Assembly (NCBI GenBank): GCA_948474755.1
Contig: CAOLHI010000955.1
Span: 372,001 to 436,000 of the forward strand
Length of the DNA stretch: 64,000 nucleotides
Source: Ctenosaura bakeri
Lineage: Eukaryota > Chordata > Lepidosauria > Squamata > Iguanidae
Reading direction: 5' to 3'
Of the stretch, positions 57,307 to 64,000 are shown piece after piece; the first letter of the stretch is position 1, and the number at the start of each line of letters is the position of its first letter. The notes beneath the pieces are model-generated. The model was not told the DNA's origin. It saw only the letters and a list, made by a program, of their open reading frames with translations, and ran no database searches. The translations under genes were made by a program, and so were the position numbers.

Positions 57307-57595
57307 CAGGACTTTCCAAATGGTGTGCCGTGACACGTTAGTGTGTCACCTAAAGTGTGCAGGTGTGTCGCCTACAATCTTGGAAATGTATGTTATTATT
57401 GATAAATCATATATTTTTAAAATATATGAAAGGTTTTCATGAGATATGTTTGTTATTACAATTTATGTATGTGTCTGTATCACTTATAAGGGGTTAGTTT
57501 AACTTCCAGGTTGCTAGTAAAACTGAATTACTGTGTCATGAAATGATGCATGTCTAAAAAGTGTGTCACCAACATGAAAAGTTTGGAAAGCTGTG
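57307..57595. mobile_element. hAT MITE with 8-bp target duplication
   Basis: The ends caggactttccaaatggtgt and agtttggaaagctgtg are imperfect inverted repeats. Flanks tcctgaaa (57299-57306) and ccctgaaa (57596-57603) agree at 7 of 8 bases. Subterminal inverted words gtgtgccgtgacac / gtgtgtcacc recall a widespread hAT family ending in TGTGCCGTGGCACAC-like repeats (from memory). Length 289 bp, no coding capacity. It lies only 53 bp from the L1. Confidence 0.8.
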
Positions 57596-58063
57596 CCCTG
57601 AAAGTTCAGAGACACTTGCTTTGAACAAAATCATCTGTGCCTTCATGGGGAATTCTTGTGTGAATAGGAGGTAATAAATGGTGTTTTTAACACAATATTG
57701 CAATGTGAAGTTTCCTTCCTTGTGGTTCAGCCATGTCTTCATCCAGAATGTAATGCCATTCTAATTTGTTGTAGACAAGGCAATGTACTGATGTATTCTG
57801 GTCAACCGCTAAACAGACCACTGAACTTCTGTGTGGTTTGTCATTGTGAAGGCTAGCTCAGCATTCTGTTTTGTCTTTCCTGGGAATGCCAGTGCTGTAA
57901 CCCAAGGACAAATCCTGACTTATGACTGGCTTATACAAACAAGCCAGAAGGCAGAGTTTGGATGTTACAATAAGCAGAAATGAAGAGAGGGCTCATAGTT
58001 TATTTAACTGTTCTCACTTGCAGTAGAAGCACTCCATTTTTCTGCCACCCCCCAACAACATAC

Positions 58064-58812
58064 CAGTGATGTAGACTCAAGTCGATTGACTTGGAGTCAA
58101 ATCAGACTTAAGTCACTTCAGGCACTTGACTCAGACTTGACTTGACAAAAATTACACACTGACTCATCTTGATTCGAGACTTTTATATTTGTAGTGACTG
58201 ACTTGCTGCCCTTGGTTCCGTAACATAACACTTTCATCCAGAAACCTTACAACTTACTGGTCACAGGACAATCTGTCTCAACCCCAAATTGTGGACACAT
58301 TTCTCAGAGGGAACAGCAAATGAGTTAGGCAATGGGCTTGAGGTGGGATTGTGGTCTGTTCATAAACCTGTCAGTGCTACATATAGGAGGAGCTTTTTAA
58401 AACTTTCCCTAAAAGCAGAGGACAAAACTTGTGTCCAGAGTGCAGGGTGCATATCTCAGATGGGAACAGAAAATGTGTTAGGCAATGGAGGAGGAAGGAG
58501 CTTTCCTTCTAAATCTCTTGAAACTTTAGTAATGGGAATAAGAAGGATCCTATTCCCCACTTTTGAAGCTGCAGATGGCAAAATTACAAAAGTAGAGGAC
58601 CAACTCTACTATAATTGTTAAAACTGACTTTTGACTCTGTCCAGAAATTCAGGCATACAGGTTGAGGTATAGAGTTGATTCCCAGACTTGAGACTTAACT
58701 CGAGACTTGACTTGAAAGTGTCTTCAAGGACTTGAGACTCGACTTGAGACTTGAAAGCAGAGACTTGAGAATTGACTTGAGACTTGGAGTAAAAGACTTA
58801 AATACATCACTG
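58064..58812. mobile_element. hAT element with GACTTGA-rich subterminal repeats
   Basis: The ends cagtgatgtagactcaagtc and cttaaatacatcactg are inverted repeats. Flanks caacatac (58056-58063) and caacattc (58813-58820) agree at 7 of 8 bases. The first 140 bp and last 130 bp carry many copies of acttgagactt / aagtctcaagt in both orientations, a likely transposase-binding array. The central 400 bp is unrelated and has no transposase motif; a 110-codon ORF at 58289-58621 is not recognised. Confidence 0.82.
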
Positions 58813-61767
58813 CAACATTCAGTCATTATTCTTTCCTGAGATGTATCTTTACTCTTCACTGAATGATGTAGAATGCGCCTTCAGTTCCCCTCCCATGATT
58901 TTTTGTACCTCTACAAATGTTTGATTTCATCCTTACACCCAGCCCACTGATATCTTCCTTTTGTGTGTGGTTGCCTACGTAAGGAGCAGCTCTTGGGGAA
59001 ATTTACATGTACACACCCAGCAGATTAATACCAGTGTGCTTGTTTGTAGAACACATGCTGCACCTTAAATGTTTCATATTCAGTTACTTACTGAGGCAGC
59101 CAATTTGTAGTAAACTACAAATAAAAAGAAAACATTTTAGAGCTTTGTTTCATTTTTTAAATTTATGCACTTTTTATTCCACTGAATTCTATTCTGCTAT
59201 TTTGAAAAATGATTTGTTCATTTGATTCCTTAAATGAAAAGGAACAAGAGTTTAATTTCTCAGCTTTGGTTCCTTGTTTTTGCTTTGCCCAAGGGCAGAG
59301 TCTCATTCCACTTAACATTTATCTGCTGTCATCATTGACCAACAGAGCTTACTGTGTAAATGATGAAAGTCACAATTTCCCCATGAAAATACTTCACAAG
59401 ACCCAGGGCAAAAGCTGTTGGCTGATTTTATTTTGCACTTTACAAAAGAATGAAATCTGATTAGTCTGTCAGGTGATGCTTAGCTAAAATAAGTGCAGTT
59501 AGTAATTTTTTTTTAAAGAATGAAGTAGCATACAGGAAACCTAGGAAACAGACACCAAGAAATCATTATGTACACTACTGAACAATTATATATTCTGCTG
59601 AGTTGCTTGTCTAACTGCCATTGATGTTGATGTGCAATATATGAGTAAGAATAGAACAGGAGGTAAGAATGTAAAATAAAAGAGCAGGGTTTTCAAATAG
59701 CACACTGAAATTAAACGAAGAGAAGTTCTTAGATAGTTTATGAACCTAGCAGGAGCCATGCTCCTTGAGGGTTGTAATTGAACAAGGAATTTCTGTGAGC
59801 TCTGTTCTTGATGAGTAGGATGTAAGCTCGCTGTTCTTGGGGACTTTTAGTGATCACAGCCTAATTGGAGGAGGTGGGAAAATAAGGAATTTCCCCATGT
59901 AGTTCACTCCTTTGCGCACAACTTCACACCGTTCTCCTTCAGCCCCAATAGGTTACTCTTGCATTACAAGATCCAGGGTGGTGGAAGTGGTGGGTAGGGG
60001 ACTATTATAGTCAAACAATGCCTGAGAGAGTTGATGTCTGCCTGATTTGGTTTTCTTCTTTCCTTCTGATTTGCAAGCTGGTATAGCCACCTTGCCTTGA
60101 AAGGTCCGGGGAGAGACAATAAACCACATGCCGAAGGTTGGGAAGCAACATTCTAATGTAAAGATATGCCAAAGATTACTGCCATTGATTGTGAAATTCT
60201 GTCAGTGTTGAATAGCATTCTCATTTCAGGTTGGAGAAGGGAGTTTTAAGTGAGATGAATGGGCCAAAATAGATTGAACCCCAAGCTATAGGTTCTCCAG
60301 GCCACTGTTGCTCTGGAAAGCTATTGGAATGCCTTTTTCCTTCAGCAGAAGGGGTAGACACAGAAAAGCTCTTACTATCTCTTATGGAGGGAAGAAAGGA
60401 GAGGTTTTGCAAGGGCTGAATAAATCTCCCCCAATTTGACAGCTTATTTCACAGCAGCAGCATTTCCCATGAGTAGCTGCTGTAGCAGAGAAGCAAGGAA
60501 AAATGGGACAGAGGCAGATGGAACAGTTGGTTCCAGGGGAGTGGAGTAGCAGCCCACTGTGCAGTGTGGAAGGACTTCATCATGTCTGTGGTCAAAACAT
60601 GCCTTCTCCTTCATGACCTTTGGGAAGATTCTGCCCTATCTCAGTGGGGTCTCAAGAATAGTGGCTTATTTCCCCCACCACCCCAATTAAAGTGGCAAGA
60701 GCCAACCATTTCTGTAGCAGATCATGTTGGGACAGGCTTTAAAATTTGTCCTTTATCTCCATCAAACATAACCCTCATTTTTTCCATTTGGAGAAAGTGC
60801 GGATTAGATTAAAAGCTCGAATGTCCACCCATCTTTTAAGACTGAATTTTCACATTTTCAGAGCTCCCAGTTTTCAAAAGTGAGCCAGCTAGCAGCTTCT
60901 ATTAAGTCACTTAGACTAGATTTTCAAGAGCTCAGCGTCCAACATACCAATCACTTTTTGACATCTGGTTCCAGCTGGGAGCTCTGTTCTCTTTAGAAAA
61001 TTTGGTACTCCTTTGATTTGCTTAGTGCCACACAGTAATTGCGTGTGAAGAGTCAGAAATGCAGTTTAAGATGTATTGACTCCTCATTCTGTCCCTGACT
61101 CCCTGGACCATGAGAGTTCCATCACAGCTTTCCAGCTGTCACACTTCCTTGAGCAGCCCTGACTAGTGCCGAGATGTCAGTGTACGTTACAAAGCAAAGT
61201 AGCAAGCAAACAAGAAAATGCTGCATTCTTTTCAAATGAAGACTGTGGAGAAGATGGTTCTGAAGAATTATTGTGACTGATAACTGCAAAACCTTGGGTG
61301 ATTGCCCATGACAATTAATAGCCAGAGGAGGACATGTTTGAAAGCCCCTCCTCCTGAGATTCCTGTAGCTCCTCCTTGTCATCTCTGTCCCATTTCATTA
61401 CCTTCCTCTTCTCACCACCTCGTTCTTCCACCTTCTTCCAGCCTCTTTTCTTTTTTTTGTCCTACCATCACCTCCTCACCTTCCCTGCACCTAGGACCCT
61501 GAAGGATAGCTTGTGAGGGGATGAAATTGTGCTCTTCCACTTGTACTTTCTTCCTTCCAGCTCCTCTCCTAGGCTACCTCCCTGCTAACTGAAATTGATA
61601 ACCCCTCTGTTGTACTGATTTCTCATACCATTCGCTGAAATAACTTAGTATATTTTTTTTATGTACATAATAACCATTGTGGACATGGTGAAAGAGAAGA
61701 GAGCACTGCTCCATGGGACGTATAACCTGTAATTCTACATGAGAAGACAACAGAGGAAGCTAAGGGG

Positions 61768-62530
61768 GGCTGAAACAGAGAAACTCCCTTTCGCACGGGC
61801 TTTCCCGAGCGAAATAGCCCCGTGAGCCGTGCGGGAGTGGGAGTGCCGCTCCACACGACGCACTCCCACTTCCGGCGCTCTCACGGGGCTGCAGCGGCGT
61901 GAGCGTGGGGTTTTTGATTTTCGCTTCCAAGCGAAAATCACCCCGCGCTCGCGCAACACTCCCGGCGCCCACCCGCACTTACCTGTTGTGCGGTGCGTCG
62001 GAGAGGCGGCCGGGTAGCGCTTCCTTCCCTCCGCTCCTGTGGAAGGAAGGGGTGGGGCGGGGCGCTTGCGTGACGGATGCGACGGCATCCTGCTCCGCGC
62101 GGGTGGGGGGCTGCTCGCGACAGCCTCCCACTTTGCGCACGCGCGGGGGGGCGGGCGCGACTGTCTCTCGCTCCTGGCGCATGTGGGGGGGTGGGCGCGA
62201 CTGTCGCTCGCTCCTGGCGCGCGCGGGGGGGTGGGCGCGACTGTCGCTTGCTCCTGGCACGCGCGGGGGGGTGGGCACGACTGTCGCTCGCTTCCCGCGT
62301 GCGCGGGGGGCGGCGCGAGAGGCTCCTGCTTCTCGCGCAAGCGGGGGAGGATGGACGCGCGAGCTGCCTCCGCCTCCGGGACGCTGCCGCTTCCCCGCGT
62401 GTTCCTTCGCCTGCGGAAGGAACGAGCGGGGAACCGGCAGGCTCTCGGAAGAGGCTTTTCGCGCAAGCCGCCCACCCCGGCTCACGCAAAAAGCCTCAGT
62501 GCGAAAAGGGCCTTGCTGGCTATTTCAGTC
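61768..62530. mobile_element. CpG-rich MITE with minisatellite
   Basis: Imperfect inverted ends: left ctgaaacag ... ccctttcgcacgggctt, right gtgcgaaaaggg ... ctatttcag. The interior is very rich in CG dinucleotides. It has a perfect 11-bp-stem hairpin at 61916-61939 (gattttcgctt / aagcgaaaatc), the word cttacctgttgtgcgg (61979-61994) and a 40-bp tandem array (62153-62312). No target duplication was confirmed, so the boundaries are approximate. The long open frames on both strands follow from the scarcity of stops in GC-rich DNA. The element would score as a CpG island. Confidence 0.7.
62153..62312. repeat. 40-bp minisatellite, about four units
   Basis: The unit gggcgcgactgtcgctcgct + cctggcgcgcgcgggggggt starts at 62153, 62193, 62233 and 62273. 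Units two and three are nearly identical; the outer units differ by a few bases. Degenerate copies may extend on both sides (62103 and 62337). Confidence 0.9.
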
Positions 62531-63834
62531 ATATGTACTTAAGCTTAGCTATAGGCTTAGTTAGAGTAGGGTATGGGAAAGATGAATTTTGAGAAGGAAT
62601 TTGAAAGAAGGAAAAGAGTCAGTATCATGTAGGTGTTCTGGAAGCAGTTCCAAGGATACAGGGCAGGAAGAAGAGCATCTTCTTAAAAACATTAGACTTC
62701 TCAATAGTGGACATTGATAAACAATCTTGGGTGGGGGATACTGGATAGAAATAAGTGGGAGAATATTAGACACTTGCACAATAGTGAGGAAAGGATCAGA
62801 AATCTAGGCTAACAGATTAACAGAAGAGGCTCCAGAATTTTCACTAGTGGTGTGTAAATCAAGTGTGATTTGCACTGTACATCTTCCACTAAAGGAGAAC
62901 TGCTTCAGTGTCCATTTTTCTGTAAGTGTTTTTTCCACCCACAAACTGTAAATAGATTGTTGTACTCAAATGTTTCTATTATGAACAGAAAATATTTGGA
63001 AACAGCATATGAAGCAGTGCCTGTGTGCATCTTGAAGTGTATAATCCCTTTGCATTTCCTACATATCATTTTCTTTCCCCCCTGCACTGTGCCATTTATC
63101 ACCTTCCCTCCCTCTATATTTCACCAGACTTTAAAGCAATAAAGAGACTCCAGTTTGTTTGTTCACAGCTGAGAAAACTTGAGAGAGGCCTTTGTCACTT
63201 TAAAGAATTGTCTTTCAGCAAAGTGAATGTTCCCTTGAAATGTATTGTGGCATCTTCCACAATAGCCATTTTGAAGTGGGTGAGAAGGTGTCCTGGGAAA
63301 CTGAACTGCTCTGCCACTCTCCCCAACACACTATAACACCCTGCTGTAGTTTTAAGCATATTCAGTGAAAAATGATTTGGGAGTACTTTCCTCCTTCTAC
63401 CACCCTCACACTGGTCCAGAGTAGAGGTGTACAGATGGGGGATGATAAGGGTGGTCTGCCCCGGGTGGCAATTTTTTTGGGGGGTGCCCTGTGGCCATGC
63501 CTCTGCATGATGCTGCCAGATCCCTGCATGGCGGAGCCATGCCCCCGTGTAGTGCGGCCATGCCTTTGCCCCTCCGCCCCCCCGCTCCCCATCCACACTC
63601 CAAGCTATGCGGCTGGTCCAGTGAACACACACACACACTTCTGCAGGACCAAATTCAACTTGAACATTAGTGCATATTAGAGCTGTAATTATTCACCAGG
63701 TTTCTCCTTGAAGGAAGCAATCTAGGCTAGCAATTTTTCCCCTGCTGCAAGACAATCTTTGAAAATCACACGGTTCTTGAAGCCTATTTGCAGTTAAGGA
63801 CTTAATCTATATAAAATTCACACATGGTTGATTT

Positions 63835-63930
63835 GCACAGAAAACAGCCTTTTCTGAGCAGGAAACAGCATTTTCTGCATAGAGAATAATATTCTTGTGC
63901 AGAGTATTCTTGTATAAAAAATACTATGTT
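63835..63930. repeat. TTCTGCA-rich degenerate stretch
   Basis: agccttttctgagcaggaaa, cagcattttctgcatagaga and gtgcagagtattcttgtata show loose internal repetition like 43070-43290. Confidence 0.35.
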
Positions 63931-64000
63931 ATGTGACATTGAGTTTTTTCTTTGACAATTTTTGAATATTTTCAAATATTCTTTCCATCCTTACTACATA

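Larger units (their letters stand above)
50651..64000 (+). other. CPS1: CPS1 intron, 5' part (runs off the window)
   Basis: At least 13.35 kb. It is occupied by the antisense L1 with nested hAT, two further hAT elements and a CpG-rich MITE, all listed separately. The stretches 50651-51360, 58820-61760 and 62540-64000 hold nothing I can assign, apart from a TG-rich unknown stretch at 63410-63640 and TTCTGCA-rich words at 63835-63930. Confidence 0.85.

Noticed and set aside
62153..62312. Regular repeats resembling a CRISPR array
   Set aside because: Units are directly tandem with no spacers, lie in a vertebrate intron and are G-rich minisatellite units.
61735..62475. 246-codon open frame on the - strand and four other long frames in the same interval
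   Set aside because: All arise from the CpG-rich MITE and its 40-bp array, where stop codons are rare; the translation is low-complexity Arg/Pro/Ala repeats.
61768..62530. Bacterial contamination or a host promoter CpG island
   Set aside because: TIR-like ends, a hairpin shared with another element and a tandem array fit a transposon; no first exon or promoter elements are visible.
50651..64000. A further CPS1 exon after exon h
   Set aside because: No stretch resembling the expected next block with an AG acceptor in phase 0 was found on the + strand.

Overview
The window is vertebrate nuclear DNA. Eight small exons on the + strand encode a contiguous 304-residue stretch of carbamoyl-phosphate synthase 1 (CPS1, the mitochondrial ammonia-fixing enzyme of the urea cycle). 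They lie in long introns filled with SINEs, a dead L1 element and many non-autonomous DNA transposons. The mix of repeats (tRNA-headed and 5S-rRNA-headed SINEs with one shared body, hAT and Tigger-type MITEs, a 5'-truncated L1) points to a squamate reptile, most likely a lizard. That assignment rests on remembered repeat ends and on CPS1 being clearly homologous to but diverged from human; it is not proven.

Layout: 1-4358 upstream intron; exons at 4359-4477, 34350-34491, 37594-37659, 40008-40071, 41848-42029, 43716-43910, 45327-45394 and 50575-50650; 50651-64000 the start of a further intron. All splice sites are GT/AG and the phases chain without a break, so no exon is missing inside the window. 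By comparison with the human protein (from memory) the exons cover about residues 857-1160: the linker (integrating) domain and the first part of the second ATP-grasp module, which phosphorylates carbamate. The transit peptide, glutaminase-like half, first ATP-grasp and N-acetylglutamate-binding domain lie outside the window.

The first internal intron (about 29.9 kb) holds a 5S-derived SINE fragment, tRNA SINEs, Tigger-like and palindromic MITEs, a CpG-rich element cluster at about 19.87-21.17 kb, a possible solo LTR at about 18.4-19.3 kb and several microsatellites. A complete 5S-derived SINE and a Tigger-like MITE lie in the upstream intron. The introns at 34.5-50.6 kb are shorter and hold mainly SINE fragments; one SINE starts a few bases from a CPS1 splice donor. 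The last intron has a nest: an antisense L1 (51392-57254) with a 15-bp target duplication, split by a hAT element (55610-56291) that carries a GC-rich core, followed by two more hAT elements with 8-bp duplications (57307-57595 and 58064-58812) and a CpG-rich element with a 40-bp minisatellite (about 61768-62530).

I see no second protein-coding gene, no functional RNA gene, no CRISPR array and no convincing new biological system. The most interesting material is in the transposon families: modular SINE heads on a common body, a shared hairpin in CpG-rich MITEs, a near-perfect 161-bp hairpin MITE in CPS1 pre-mRNA, and a hAT element whose ends resemble a family I remember from rodents.
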